A DNA stretch of 64,000 nucleotides from Thalassospira sp. MCCC 1A01428. GTDB lineage: Bacteria > Pseudomonadota > Alphaproteobacteria > Rhodospirillales > Thalassospiraceae. The notes under the pieces are model-generated. The model worked only from the letters and a program-made list of their open reading frames with translations, was not told the origin of the DNA and ran no database searches. Below, piece by piece: positions 1 to 9,053 of this stretch. The first letter of the stretch is position 1, and each line of letters begins with the position of its first letter. The position numbers were made by a program, and so were the translations under genes. The stretch is from positions 106,357 through 170,356 of the forward strand of contig NZ_JFJZ01000010.1 of NCBI RefSeq assembly GCF_002115825.1. Direction: 5' to 3'.

Positions 1-90
1 AGCAACTTACAAACACCATCGGTCACTTCTGCCGTTATTTCAGGGCGGGATCGGGTCATAAGCGCAAACTCCGTCGACTAAAATCAAAAA

Positions 91-114
91 GGCCCGCTGT
101 TTCCAGCAGGCCCT
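91..114 (-). terminator. Rho-independent terminator of gapR
   Basis: Read on the minus strand, a GC-rich stem of about 9 bp (one G-U pair) with a GAAA loop is followed by TTTTTGATTT. It lies about 40 bases past the gapR stop. Confidence 0.75.
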
Positions 115-153
115 TGATAGCATTTCTGACTGTCAGTATGTGACAGCAGAAAA

Positions 154-399
154 TCAGTTCATGCCAAGCGCGCGTTTGTAAACTTCAAGGATCTGTTCTT
201 GTTCAGAACGTTCATGTTCCTCGATTTTACGCAGGCGAATAATCTGGCGCAGGATTTTCACGTCATAGCCAAGGGCTTTGGCTTCGCCGTAAACTTCTTT
301 AATATCGGCCATCAGGTTGGCCTTTTCTTCTTCAAGGCGCTCGATACGCTCGACATAGGATACGAGCTGGTCGGCTGCGATTCCTCCGACTTCGGTCAT
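154..399 (-). CDS. gapR: GapR-like nucleoid-associated protein (DUF2312)
   Basis: This 81-residue protein matches the DUF2312/GapR family, which in Caulobacter binds overtwisted, AT-rich DNA ahead of forks and RNA polymerase and is typical of Alphaproteobacteria. The sequence shows the family's long coiled-coil region (VERIERLEEEKANL, then DIKEVYGEAKALGYD) and the basic segment ILRQIIRLRKIEEHE near the C-terminus. The frame could extend 12 residues upstream, but MTEVGGIAADQL fits the family's short N-terminus, so 399 is taken as the start. The gene is alone on its strand with its own terminator. An imperfect tandem repeat lies upstream at 438-478. Confidence 0.88.
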   Translation of the reverse strand: MTEVGGIAADQLVSYVERIERLEEEKANLMADIKEVYGEAKALGYDVKILRQIIRLRKIEEHERSEQEQILEVYKRALGMN

Positions 400-437
400 T
401 CTCTGATCTCCGATGATATGCAGGGCGCTGCGCATGG

Positions 438-478
438 TGCGAAGCGCAGAATTTCAGTTGCGAAGCGCAAATTTCAAT
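438..478. repeat. Imperfect tandem repeat in gapR upstream region
   Basis: Two adjacent copies of about 20-21 bases share the core TGCGAAGCGCA followed by AATTTCA. They lie 40-80 bases upstream of the gapR start, where a promoter or operator is expected. Confidence 0.6.
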
Positions 479-538
479 GCGGCGCGACGATACCCAAAGC
501 ACCAATTGATGACAAGCCTTCAGGTATCCACATTCGGG

Positions 539-1708
539 TTAAATCGGTGTTGTCCTGACAGGACTGGTTTCCGTAATCAGATAATCGGCCACTTCTACCA
601 GTGCGTCACGCGGGCTAACCCCCCGGTCAATCGCGGCATTATAGATATTGCGTTGCCGGTCTGCGCTGGTGCCGCGTTCCAGAATTTTATGCGCATGTTC
701 CACTTCGGCAACACAGCCAAAATGTTCGGCATCAGGGCGGATAAGATCGAGAATTTCTTCGAGCAAATCGGCATAAGGCACAATTTCGCCACGACCAAAA
801 TCGATCAACCCGGCGGCATCACCTGCCGTGCTGCCATAGCGGCAAGCCCGCCAGCGATTTTCGCGGATCAGCATGTTGGCATAAATCCGCCAGCGCTGGT
901 TATTGTGCCGCAACCGATAAAGCATGCGCAAAATACACCGCGTTAACGATGCCACGCACACCGCATCTTCCAGGTTGGTGCACACATCAGCAATGCGCAT
1001 TTCAAGGGTTGGCCAGCGATCACTGGGCCGCAGGTCCCACCAGAGTTTGGTGCCATCCTCGATCACACCGGCATTAATCAACATGTCCACATGACGGCGG
1101 TATTCCGCCCACGAGCCAAAAACCTCGGGCAAACCTGTGCGCGGTAAATTATCAAACACCGACAGGCGAAAGGTTTGAAGCCCGGTATCGCGCCCGCGCC
1201 AGAACGGCGACGAGGTGGTAAGGGCCAGAAGATGAGGCAAAAAATAGGCCGCCTGCGCCATTAATTCGATGCGAAGGTCGTTATCCTCGATCCCGACATG
1301 CACATGCATACCGCAAATCAGCAACCGTTCCACCACCGTGCGCAAATCGCGCGCGATGGTGCTATAGCGTTCGCCCTCGGTATGTTTCTGGCTGTCCCAA
1401 TGGGCAAAGGGATGGGTCGATGCCGCCAGCAACGCCATATCGTGGCGCGCGGCAACATCGCACAAGACACTGCGCATCCGGGTCAGTTCGTCGTGGGCTT
1501 CGGCGGCACTGTCACACACCCTGGTGCCAATTTCGACCTGGCAGCGCATAAACTCGCTCGACACATGGTCGCCAAGTTCGGCTTTGCAGTCCTTTAAAAA
1601 ACCGGCTGCCGGGTCGGTCGCAACATCACGCGTGTCGCGGTTAACCAGCCAGAATTCTTCTTCAATCCCAATGGTAAATCCCGGTTCCTTGCGCAATATT
1701 GCGGGCAA
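539..1708 (-). CDS. YbdK-family carboxylate-amine ligase
   Basis: A 389-residue member of the GCS2/YbdK family, ATP-dependent ligases related to glutamate-cysteine ligase. E. coli YbdK joins glutamate and cysteine weakly, and the true substrate of most members is unknown. Family motifs are present: IGIEEEFW near the N-terminus, GMHVHVGIED in the middle and WWDLRPSDRWPTLEMRIAD later. The longest frame begins at 1801 but overlaps the upstream gene by 92 bases. A TTG at 1708 has GGAGA seven bases before it, lies one base after the upstream stop, and gives the family's usual short N-terminus. Translational coupling with the amidohydrolase gene suggests that the two enzymes act together. Confidence 0.85.
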   Translation of the reverse strand: MPAILRKEPGFTIGIEEEFWLVNRDTRDVATDPAAGFLKDCKAELGDHVSSEFMRCQVEIGTRVCDSAAEAHDELTRMRSVLCDVAARHDMALLAASTHPFAHWDSQKHTEGERYSTIARDLRTVVERLLICGMHVHVGIEDNDLRIELMAQAAYFLPHLLALTTSSPFWRGRDTGLQTFRLSVFDNLPRTGLPEVFGSWAEYRRHVDMLINAGVIEDGTKLWWDLRPSDRWPTLEMRIADVCTNLEDAVCVASLTRCILRMLYRLRHNNQRWRIYANMLIRENRWRACRYGSTAGDAAGLIDFGRGEIVPYADLLEEILDLIRPDAEHFGCVAEVEHAHKILERGTSADRQRNIYNAAIDRGVSPRDALVEVADYLITETSPVRTTPI

Positions 1709-1709
1709 A

Positions 1710-2510
1710 TCAGTCTCTCCGGATTTTATAAAGGTTCGGATCGGCCAGAATGCTTTCAAAGCCGTCGCCCAGAATTTTGGCCCACTTTTCACAGCCCGCA
1801 TCAGTATCGATCAGGTCCTGACGAATTTCAATCGACACGCACGGCAAATTGGCGGCCTCGGCATGGTGGTCAATGGTGTAATCGGCCATGTGGCGCCCGG
1901 AATAAGGTTCGTTATCGCCAATCGTCAAATCCGGGTTTTGCGCCCGCAGATTTTCCAAAAGCGGAACCGGAACACGCGCATCTTCATCCCACAGAACCCC
2001 GATTTCCCACGGGCGTTCAAAGCCCTGAAAAACCGGCGTAAAGCTGTGAATGGCCAAAATGGCGGGGGCGATTTTATGGGCATGAAAACGGGCAATGCGT
2101 TCTTCAATCGCCCAATGATAGGGCAGAAAAATTTCGTTAATCCGCTTCATATGCTCTGTGGGCGACATATTCTGGTTGCCGGGCACCACGGTTTTATCGG
2201 CAACTTCGGGCATCCCGGTCGGGTCCCAAAGCTGGCGGTTGCAATCAATCACCAACCGTGAAAATCCGCCCAGCACCGCCGGGCAGTCAAACCGCTCCAC
2301 CAGAATTTCGGTAACCTTGCGCGCCCCGATATCCCAGCCAATATGGCGTTTGCGTTCGCTCTCGGGCAGGCCAAGAGTGCCAAGAGATTTGGGAATGGCG
2401 CGTGAAGCGTGGTCACATACAAACAGCGCATGTCCCTTGCCATGGTCATTTAAAACATCAAACGGGGCGGGATCATCACTGCAAAGCAGTTGCGCGGGAT
2501 GGTGGCTCAC
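1710..2510 (-). CDS. N-formylglutamate amidohydrolase family protein
   Basis: A 266-residue member of the FGase (PF05013) family, zinc amidohydrolases that in histidine degradation split N-formylglutamate into glutamate and formate. The family's FVCDHASRAIP metal-site motif, the SRLVIDCNR segment, HSFTPVF and the C-terminal SIEIRQDLI are visible. There are no hut genes nearby. The gene is instead coupled to a YbdK-type ligase, so a role on another amide or gamma-glutamyl-type compound is possible (inference). Start: the ATG at 2510 lies shortly before the GntR gene's divergent region. Confidence 0.88.
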   Translation of the reverse strand: MSHHPAQLLCSDDPAPFDVLNDHGKGHALFVCDHASRAIPKSLGTLGLPESERKRHIGWDIGARKVTEILVERFDCPAVLGGFSRLVIDCNRQLWDPTGMPEVADKTVVPGNQNMSPTEHMKRINEIFLPYHWAIEERIARFHAHKIAPAILAIHSFTPVFQGFERPWEIGVLWDEDARVPVPLLENLRAQNPDLTIGDNEPYSGRHMADYTIDHHAEAANLPCVSIEIRQDLIDTDAGCEKWAKILGDGFESILADPNLYKIRRD

Positions 2511-2678
2511 GCGAAGTCTCCTGATATTTGGGCAAAGATGAAAGGGCCTGGCCGGTGGAAAAGACCAAACAGTCTGGAATCACTTTCAAATGCCTAGCAA
2601 TTTGCAAGGATTCTGGCAAGTCAGTGAATATCGACCACGCAAATCATTCATTTTCGCGACAACTTCACGTAAACTGGT

Positions 2679-3491
2679 ATGACCATTAAGCATAATCCCA
2701 ATTGCCAGAACCCGGAGAGTCCGTTCCCGATGCAGCCAACGCCGCACACATCCCGCGACGATATCAGCACCACCAACGAGGATGGCCGCCCCAAAAGAGT
2801 GGCCGACCGGGTAGCCGACGCCCTGCTGGCCCAATTTGCCCAAGGTGCGTATTTGCCCGGCGAACGCCTGCCCGGGGAACGCCAACTGGCCGAAGACATG
2901 AATGTCAGCCGGGTTTCGGTGCGCGCAGCCTTGCAGAAACTTAAAACGCGCGGATATCTACGCGCCGTACAAGGCGGCGGAACCGAAGTTTTATCATCGA
3001 CCGGCATCGAAATGGATGTTGCGATGACCGATCTGGTGCGCGGGTCCATCACCAATCTGTCTGATTTAATGGAACTGCGCCGCACACTGGAAACATGGGC
3101 GGCACGCCGCGCCGCTGAAAACGCCACAGACGAACAACTGGCGGAACTTCGCAGCAGCTTTCAGCGCGCCCATGACCCGCGACGGGCGGTTAAATACCGG
3201 GCAGAGGATGACCACCGCCTGCACATGATGATTGCCAAAGCCAGCGGCAGCATCATTTATTATCACCTGATGAAAATGCTGCATGACGTTTTGCAAACCG
3301 CCCTTGACGAAATTCGCTTTCATATTTTTGCCGGACCGCAATTTGACAACATGGTGCAAGCCCATCATCAGGCGATTATCGACGCCATTGCCGCCCGCGA
3401 CCCGGACCGCGCCGAACAGGCGATGTATAACCATTTGGGGGCCGTGATCGCCCATGTGACCGAACGCAATAAAGACCGGTCACAAAATTAA
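2679..3491 (+). CDS. FadR-type GntR transcriptional regulator
   Basis: A 270-residue GntR-family repressor or activator of the FadR subfamily. A winged helix (about residues 40-105) holds the typical GERLPGERQLAEDMNVSRVSVRAAL stretch in two parts. An FCD effector domain follows (about 125-260), with HRLHMMIAKASG and HHQAIIDAIAARD supplying probable metal-binding histidines. Effectors of this subfamily are usually small carboxylates. It stands directly before the glycerate kinase gene with a gap of 77 bases and is probably its local regulator. A second ATG at 2730 is an alternative start, since the first 17 residues are unstructured. Confidence 0.88.
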   Translation: MTIKHNPNCQNPESPFPMQPTPHTSRDDISTTNEDGRPKRVADRVADALLAQFAQGAYLPGERLPGERQLAEDMNVSRVSVRAALQKLKTRGYLRAVQGGGTEVLSSTGIEMDVAMTDLVRGSITNLSDLMELRRTLETWAARRAAENATDEQLAELRSSFQRAHDPRRAVKYRAEDDHRLHMMIAKASGSIIYYHLMKMLHDVLQTALDEIRFHIFAGPQFDNMVQAHHQAIIDAIAARDPDRAEQAMYNHLGAVIAHVTERNKDRSQN

Positions 3492-3568
3492 TTCCGTTAA
3501 CATTGGCCCGCCAAACCCGCCCCAAATGGCGGTAAAACAATATCCCTGTCCAGACCGGAGACATATCC

Positions 3569-4882
3569 ATGTCCTTGCAGCCTGCCAGATTGCCCGAACC
3601 GCCCCGTAACATTTTGCGCAAATTGATGGACGCGGCCCTGCGCGCGGCCGACCCGGCTGTGCAAATTCCACACAACATGCCGGTTTTGCCCCGCGGTAAA
3701 ACCATCGTGATTGGCGCAGGCAAGGCATCGGCACATATGGCACGCTGTTTCGAGGAATGCTGGATCAAAGCCAACGGCCGCGATGATATTGAAAACAGGC
3801 TGGGTGGGCTGGTCGTCACCCGCTATGGCCATGCGGCCCCTTGCAACCACATTGAAATTATCGAGGCATCACACCCCGTACCCGATGCCGCCGGACAAGA
3901 AGCCGCCCAACGCATTTTTGATATCGCCCGCAAAGCCGGGCCGGATGATTTGATTGTCTGCATGATTTCGGGGGGCGGATCGGCCCTTTTGGCCTTGCCC
4001 GCACCCGGCATTACCCTGGAAGACAAACAGGCCATCAGCAAAGCCCTGCTAAAAAGCGGGGCAACGATTTCGGAAATGAATTGTGTGCGCAAACATCTGT
4101 CCGCGATCAAGGGCGGGCGACTGGCACAAGCCGGGGCGAAGGCCCGCATGGTGACCTATCTGGTGTCTGACGTGCCCGGCGACGACCCGGCGATTATTGC
4201 ATCTGGCCCGACTGTTGCCGACCCCACCAGCCAAAAAGATGCCCGCGCCATTCTTGCGCGCTATGGCATTGCACTGCCTGCATCGGTGGAAAAAACCCTG
4301 AACAACCACGATTTTGAAACCATCAAACCCGACCATGACTGCTTCGCTGGCAATGAAACTGTTATGCTGTCCCGCCCACAAGATTCATTGCTGGCAGCGG
4401 CCAAAGCCGCGTCAGAACTGGGGTTGAACCCGGTTATTCTGGGCGATGCAATTGAAGGGGAATCGCGCGAGATTGCCAAAATGCACGCTGGTATCGCCCG
4501 GCAAGTCGCCCGGCATAACCAACCTGCTGTAAAACCCTGTGTTTTGCTTTCGGGCGGGGAAACCACCGTCACCGTGCGCGGCGAAGGCGGCCGTGGGGGC
4601 CGTAATGCCGAGTTTATGTTGTCACTATTGCTGCAATTGCGCGACGAAGCGGGCTTTGCCGCCCTTGCCATTGATACCGATGGCATTGATGGCAGCGAAG
4701 ATAACGCCGGTGCGATTATGGACAGTGAAAGCTGGGCCAAGGCCCAAACCCGGCAAATAGATTTGGCTGATTATCTTGATCGTAACGATGCCTATAGCGC
4801 GTTTGAAAAACTTGATGACCTGATTGTCACCGGCCCGACGCTGACCAACGTGAACGATTTTCGCGCCATCCTGATTTTTTAA
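3569..4882 (+). CDS. ttuD: Glycerate 2-kinase / MOFRL family (TtuD)
   Basis: A 437-residue protein of the DUF4147 plus MOFRL architecture. The family is glycerate 2-kinase, historically called hydroxypyruvate reductase TtuD, and it makes 2-phosphoglycerate from glycerate. Visible features are the N-terminal GAGKASAHMA nucleotide-like loop, MISGGGSALLALPAPG, the LVSDVPGDDPAIIASGPTV segment, and the MOFRL part LLSGGETTVTVRGEGGRGGRN followed by TDGIDG. Length is normal for the family. Together with the hydroxypyruvate isomerase at 7080-7868 it suggests a glyoxylate/tartronate-semialdehyde to glycerate route. The upstream GntR gene is the likely regulator. Confidence 0.9.
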   Translation: MSLQPARLPEPPRNILRKLMDAALRAADPAVQIPHNMPVLPRGKTIVIGAGKASAHMARCFEECWIKANGRDDIENRLGGLVVTRYGHAAPCNHIEIIEASHPVPDAAGQEAAQRIFDIARKAGPDDLIVCMISGGGSALLALPAPGITLEDKQAISKALLKSGATISEMNCVRKHLSAIKGGRLAQAGAKARMVTYLVSDVPGDDPAIIASGPTVADPTSQKDARAILARYGIALPASVEKTLNNHDFETIKPDHDCFAGNETVMLSRPQDSLLAAAKAASELGLNPVILGDAIEGESREIAKMHAGIARQVARHNQPAVKPCVLLSGGETTVTVRGEGGRGGRNAEFMLSLLLQLRDEAGFAALAIDTDGIDGSEDNAGAIMDSESWAKAQTRQIDLADYLDRNDAYSAFEKLDDLIVTGPTLTNVNDFRAILIF

Positions 4883-5287
4883 CAAAGACCCGCTTTTACA
4901 GACAGATCGCGCCCGGGCTGGCAGCACTGGTCCAGGCGATCCTTCATTAATTTATCACATCATTTCCGGAAATGTCTTGGCCCAAGCCGATTCGCAAGGG
5001 TTACACACAGAATCCGTGATCCATTTCGCCGGCAAAACGCGGCTAGCGAAACCACGCATCTGCGTGAGCATTCTTTTCAAAGAAAATCACCTCTCAAACG
5101 CCTTTACCCGCCGGAAAAATTCAACGTCTCACCGTCAATAATGAAAATTGAACCTGAACTTCAATTACAATTCATAGTAGAATAACAATCGATTTTATAT
5201 GCGCATATCAGAAACCTCGCGCCACGCGAGAACGATCTTCCATGTCTGTTCGGCAGCATCTTTGCTGCGATTATAGAGGATGCCATC
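4883..5287. other. Intergenic region before the chemoreceptor
   Basis: About 400 bases with no convincing gene or RNA. The second half is AT-rich (around 5090-5210) and probably carries the chemoreceptor promoter. A short inverted repeat, CTCGCG-N3-CGCGAG, near 5217-5231 is the only local symmetry noted. Confidence 0.5.
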
Positions 5288-7003
5288 ATGTCGTTCCAAA
5301 ATGTCAGGCTGAAACTGAAAGTTCTGTTCGGGATCCTAAGCCCCCTTTTGTTCTTGCTGGTGCTTGCAGGTGTTTCCGTCTTCAGCATTCGCTCCATGCT
5401 ATCGACAAGCAAATGGGTCGAACATACCAACGAGGTCCTAATTGATATCGAGACGATCACGGCATCTGCAATCAACATGGAAACCGGGATGCGCGGATAT
5501 CTTCTTTCGGGGAACGAAGACTTTTTGGCCCCCTATAATGAAGGCGAAAAAAACGTCTATTCCCAAATAGAGAACCTGAAAAAAGTTGTTTCGGACAATC
5601 CAACGCAAGTAAACCGCCTTAATGAAGCGGAAAAAATACTCAAGGACTGGCAAGCAAATGTGACGAAGCCAATGATCAATATCCGGCGCGATATTGTGGC
5701 AAATCGCACCAGCAATGACAGCGGCATTACAACAATGGATGGATTATCCAAACTTGTTGGCGAGGCACGGGGAAAAACATATTTGGACCAATTCCGCGCC
5801 ACCATGAATGACATTCACGGCGCGGAAGCAAAACTTCTTGATTTAAGACAAGCCGAAAATCACGACACGGTTTTCTTTGCCTATAGCATGATTGCGGGTT
5901 GTGTCGTGATTGCGCTGGGGGTTGGCGTCATCATGGCATTTGTCATTGGCGGTGCCATTGCCTCCCCCATTATTCGCATGACAGAAACCATGCGCGTCCT
6001 GGCATCAGGGGACAAAACCATTGACGTCCCCGACACAGACCGGGGCGACGAAATTGGCGAAATGGCAACCGCCGTCGGGGTTTTCAAGGAAAACATGATC
6101 AAAGCGGACCAATTGGCTGCGCGCGAAGTTGAACAAAGCAAAGAACGCGAAACCAGGGCAAAAAAAATAGAACAGGCAACCGGCGATTTTGACGCCATCA
6201 TTGCCCAGGTATTAACAGCGGTTATTTCGTCGGCATCCCAAATGGGCAATACGGCAAACTCGATGCTCGATACCGCGAACAATACCAACCAGCGCGCCGC
6301 CACCGTTGCAGCCGCGTCCGAACAGGCATCCGCCAATGTGCAAAGCGTTGCCACCGCCACCGAACAACTATCTTCGTCTATTAACGAAATCAGCCGGCAA
6401 ATTTCACAATCATCCGACACCGCACAACGTGCTGTGAACGAAGCTGAAGCAACCAACCAGCAAATGCAGGGCCTGGTTACCGCGGCTCAAAAGGTCGGCG
6501 AAGTTGTCAGCCTGATTTCAAATATAGCCCAACAGACCAATCTTCTGGCGTTGAATGCCACAATCGAGGCCGCCCGCGCCGGCGAGGCCGGAAAGGGATT
6601 TGCGGTTGTGGCAAATGAAGTCAAGAGCCTGGCCAATGAAACAGCCAAGGCAACAGGCGAAATCAGCCAACAAATTGAAACAATTCAGACCGAAACACAC
6701 ATGGCCGTCGACGCCATCCTGTCAATTACCAAAACCATTGATGAAATGAACGCCATCACGGTGGCAATTTCATCGGCAATGGAAGAACAGGATGCCGCAA
6801 CCAAGGAAATCACCCGCAATATTCAGCAGGCATCGACCGGCACCAACGATGTCAGCGCCAATATTATAGAAGTCAGAAATTCCGTCGGAAATACCGAAAA
6901 CGCCGCCGGGCAGGTAAGCGATGTCGCACGGGACCTGACAACAAAAGCAGACGACCTGAAATCACAGGTCGAAACTTTCCTGACCTGTGTACGCACGGCC
7001 TGA
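5288..7003 (+). CDS. Methyl-accepting chemotaxis protein with CHASE3-like sensor
   Basis: A 571-residue transmembrane chemoreceptor. TM1 is at about residues 12-35. An all-helical periplasmic domain of the CHASE3 type follows (about 40-190, with [19 protein letters not shown]). TM2 is at about 195-222, then HAMP (about 218-270) and a long cytoplasmic signalling domain whose hairpin tip contains [18 protein letters not shown] and [13 protein letters not shown]. It signals through CheA/CheW, none of which is encoded here, so it is an orphan receptor. It lies between glycerate kinase and hydroxypyruvate isomerase, but nothing in the sensor identifies its ligand. Confidence 0.93.
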   Translation: MSFQNVRLKLKVLFGILSPLLFLLVLAGVSVFSIRSMLSTSKWVEHTNEVLIDIETITASAINMETGMRGYLLSGNEDFLAPYNEGEKNVYSQIENLKKVVSDNPTQVNRLNEAEKILKDWQANVTKPMINIRRDIVANRTSNDSGITTMDGLSKLVGEARGKTYLDQFRATMNDIHGAEAKLLDLRQAENHDTVFFAYSMIAGCVVIALGVGVIMAFVIGGAIASPIIRMTETMRVLASGDKTIDVPDTDRGDEIGEMATAVGVFKENMIKADQLAAREVEQSKERETRAKKIEQATGDFDAIIAQVLTAVISSASQMGNTANSMLDTANNTNQRAATVAAASEQASANVQSVATATEQLSSSINEISRQISQSSDTAQRAVNEAEATNQQMQGLVTAAQKVGEVVSLISNIAQQTNLLALNATIEAARAGEAGKGFAVVANEVKSLANETAKATGEISQQIETIQTETHMAVDAILSITKTIDEMNAITVAISSAMEEQDAATKEITRNIQQASTGTNDVSANIIEVRNSVGNTENAAGQVSDVARDLTTKADDLKSQVETFLTCVRTA

Positions 7004-7079
7004 CAGGCAAGACATTTTGTACTGACCGGATAGAACATGCCGCCTCCGGTCAGACTTTTCACAAGAACACGCACAAACC

Positions 7080-7868
7080 TCAGGAGACACTGCCTTGCCA
7101 CAGCGAAAGCCAGCCAAGGCCTTCTTCAGTTGTGCCCTGGGGTTTGTATTCACATCCAATCCAGCCATCATACCCCAACCGGTCAAGCAGATAAAACAGG
7201 AACGAACAATTTAACTCGCCCCGGTCAGGTTCATGACGGCCCGGCACCCCGGCAATTTGCACATGGCGAATTTTGGGCAAATGTTTACCCAACCGCGATG
7301 CAATGTCGCCGCCAACAAGCTGAGCGTGATAAATATCAAACTGCAATGCCAGATTGGGATGGTTAAGCTGGTCAATAATCACTGCCGCCTGCTCGACAGA
7401 ATTTAGCAAATATCCCGGCATCTCATTGCCACTAATTGGTTCGATCAGTATGGTAACGCCTGCTTTGGCTGCTTCATCGGCGGCATATAACAAATTATCG
7501 CAATAAAGGCGGGCCAGTTCGCCAGGGTCTTCGCCCTTTTCCATATTGCCTGCCATGCAATGAAGCATGTCGCAGTTAAGGGCTGCGGCATAATCCAGCG
7601 CCCTGAAAACAGAATCACGAAATTCATCTTCGCGGCCCGGACGGCACGCCAAACCCCGGTCCCCTGCATCCCAGTCGCCAAGTGGCAAATTAAACAAAAC
7701 CTGGGTTAAATCATTGTCGGATAACTGACGCTTGATGTCGTTCATCGCCATGTCATAGGCGCCAATATATTCAACCCCGCTAAACCCGGCAGATGCCGCA
7801 GCAGCAAAACGTTTTTCAAACGGGTGATCAGCAAACAAAAACGACAGATTGGCACAAAACCGGGGCAT
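7080..7868 (-). CDS. hyi: Hydroxypyruvate isomerase
   Basis: A 262-residue TIM-barrel enzyme of the xylose-isomerase-like family, matching Hyi, which interconverts hydroxypyruvate and tartronate semialdehyde. The N-terminal PRFCANLSFLFAD, the GVEYIGAYD strand, the metal-site segment ILIEPISGNEMPGYLL, FDIYHAQLVGGD and HVQIAGVPGRHEPDRGE all fit. A GTG at 7886 opens the longest frame, but the ATG at 7868 is preceded at normal spacing by AAAGGGGAT, so it was chosen. It converges on the chemoreceptor gene. In relatives, hyi sits with gcl, glxR and ttuD; only the kinase is near here. Confidence 0.9.
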   Translation of the reverse strand: MPRFCANLSFLFADHPFEKRFAAAASAGFSGVEYIGAYDMAMNDIKRQLSDNDLTQVLFNLPLGDWDAGDRGLACRPGREDEFRDSVFRALDYAAALNCDMLHCMAGNMEKGEDPGELARLYCDNLLYAADEAAKAGVTILIEPISGNEMPGYLLNSVEQAAVIIDQLNHPNLALQFDIYHAQLVGGDIASRLGKHLPKIRHVQIAGVPGRHEPDRGELNCSFLFYLLDRLGYDGWIGCEYKPQGTTEEGLGWLSLWQGSVS

Positions 7869-8038
7869 GGGATCATCCCCTTTCACGAAACATGAACAAC
7901 CCGTGCATGATTTGCCCTCACAGTGTTGCCGTCAACATAGATTCTGTGGTGCCCGCACGATTAAAGTAACGCCTTTACCAAAACCCGGTTTAGCCACACG
8001 GTAACGTGGATATTGTTAAAGGAAATATGCGTTAACTT

Positions 8039-8929
8039 TCACCGATCCTTATCACGGGCAATTTCCGCAGCGACCCATTCGCCAAAAGCCTGTATTTCGG
8101 CTTGACGGGCACCTTTGCCACTGTGAAGCAAATGATATTGATACCCCCGTATCTGCGGGCCAAAAGGTTGCTCTAAAAGTCCGCTTTGGCGTTCCTGCAC
8201 CGTCATTTCAAAACTGGCAAGTACGACACCGTGCCCGGCGATGGCCGCCTGAATGGCATGGGTATCATCGCTAAACGCAAGGCCGGTTGTTAAATCTGCA
8301 TCACGGATCCGGGCTGTATCAAACCAGCGCGCCCAGGTTGGCGTCATCGCATCAGAATGCAACCATTTCAGATTCAACAATGGTGTTTTTCGCAAATCAT
8401 CGGGTGTTTGCACATTCAGAACCGGGCTTGCCATTGGCGCAAAATGTTCAAAAAACAGGGGCTGCACAATCAGCCCCGGATAAGGACCTGCACCATAACG
8501 TATGGCTGCATCTACACTATTTGCTGCCAGATCAACGACATCAACCGATGTATGCAAACTTAAATGAATGTCAGGATGCGCCACCTTAAACCGTGGCAAA
8601 CGCGGCAACAACCATTTGGCCGCAAATGACGGTAACACCGAAACAGTCAGGCTACGTTGTGCTTTACGCCGTTTTAAGTGTTCTATAACGCGGGAAAACT
8701 CATGAAACCCATCACGCAGCACCGGAAATAATTCCTGCCCGGCGTTGGTCAACTGCACCTGCCTGGGCGCACGATCAAACAGGCGCAGGCCAAGCGTTTC
8801 TTCAAGCAAACGTATCTGATGGCTGATTGCTGTTGGTGTCACGGCAAGTTCGGTTGCGGCCTTTTTAAAACTCAGGTGTCGGGCCGCAGCCTCGAACGCG
8901 CGAAGGGCAGCAAGAGGTGGCAATGACAT
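8039..8929 (-). CDS. LysR-family transcriptional regulator (GcvA-like)
   Basis: A 296-residue LysR regulator. The N-terminal winged helix is PPLAALRAFEAAARHLSFKKAA with ELAVTPTAISHQIRLLEE, typical of the GcvA/AmpR branch. A two-lobed effector domain (about residues 92-290) follows. It is divergent from the azoreductase gene with a 124-base shared upstream region that contains two related 15-mers (8935-8949 and 9023-9037), so control of that gene and of itself is likely. Effector unknown. Confidence 0.9.
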   Translation of the reverse strand: MSLPPLAALRAFEAAARHLSFKKAATELAVTPTAISHQIRLLEETLGLRLFDRAPRQVQLTNAGQELFPVLRDGFHEFSRVIEHLKRRKAQRSLTVSVLPSFAAKWLLPRLPRFKVAHPDIHLSLHTSVDVVDLAANSVDAAIRYGAGPYPGLIVQPLFFEHFAPMASPVLNVQTPDDLRKTPLLNLKWLHSDAMTPTWARWFDTARIRDADLTTGLAFSDDTHAIQAAIAGHGVVLASFEMTVQERQSGLLEQPFGPQIRGYQYHLLHSGKGARQAEIQAFGEWVAAEIARDKDR

Positions 8930-8934
8930 ATAGG

Positions 8935-9037
8935 TGAATTTAACTCATCTAATAGTTGACGTATTCGATTTTGATTGTATCCAATTTACCGTCAATTATT
9001 ACCACAGTTTTGCACAAATAAAGATGATTTCAATTCA
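8935..9037. promoter_or_regulatory. Divergent promoter region with two inverted 15-mers
   Basis: The segment at 8935-8949 and the complement of 9023-9037 agree at 13 of 15 positions (TGAATT-N-AA-N-TCATC). They face each other across the space between the LysR gene and the azoreductase gene and may be paired LysR operator sites. Confidence 0.45.
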
Positions 9038-9053
9038 TCACAGGAGCACCATT

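Noticed and set aside
413..946. Plus-strand frame of 177 codons over the YbdK gene
   Set aside because: It overlaps a well-supported gene on the other strand and has no family-like features.
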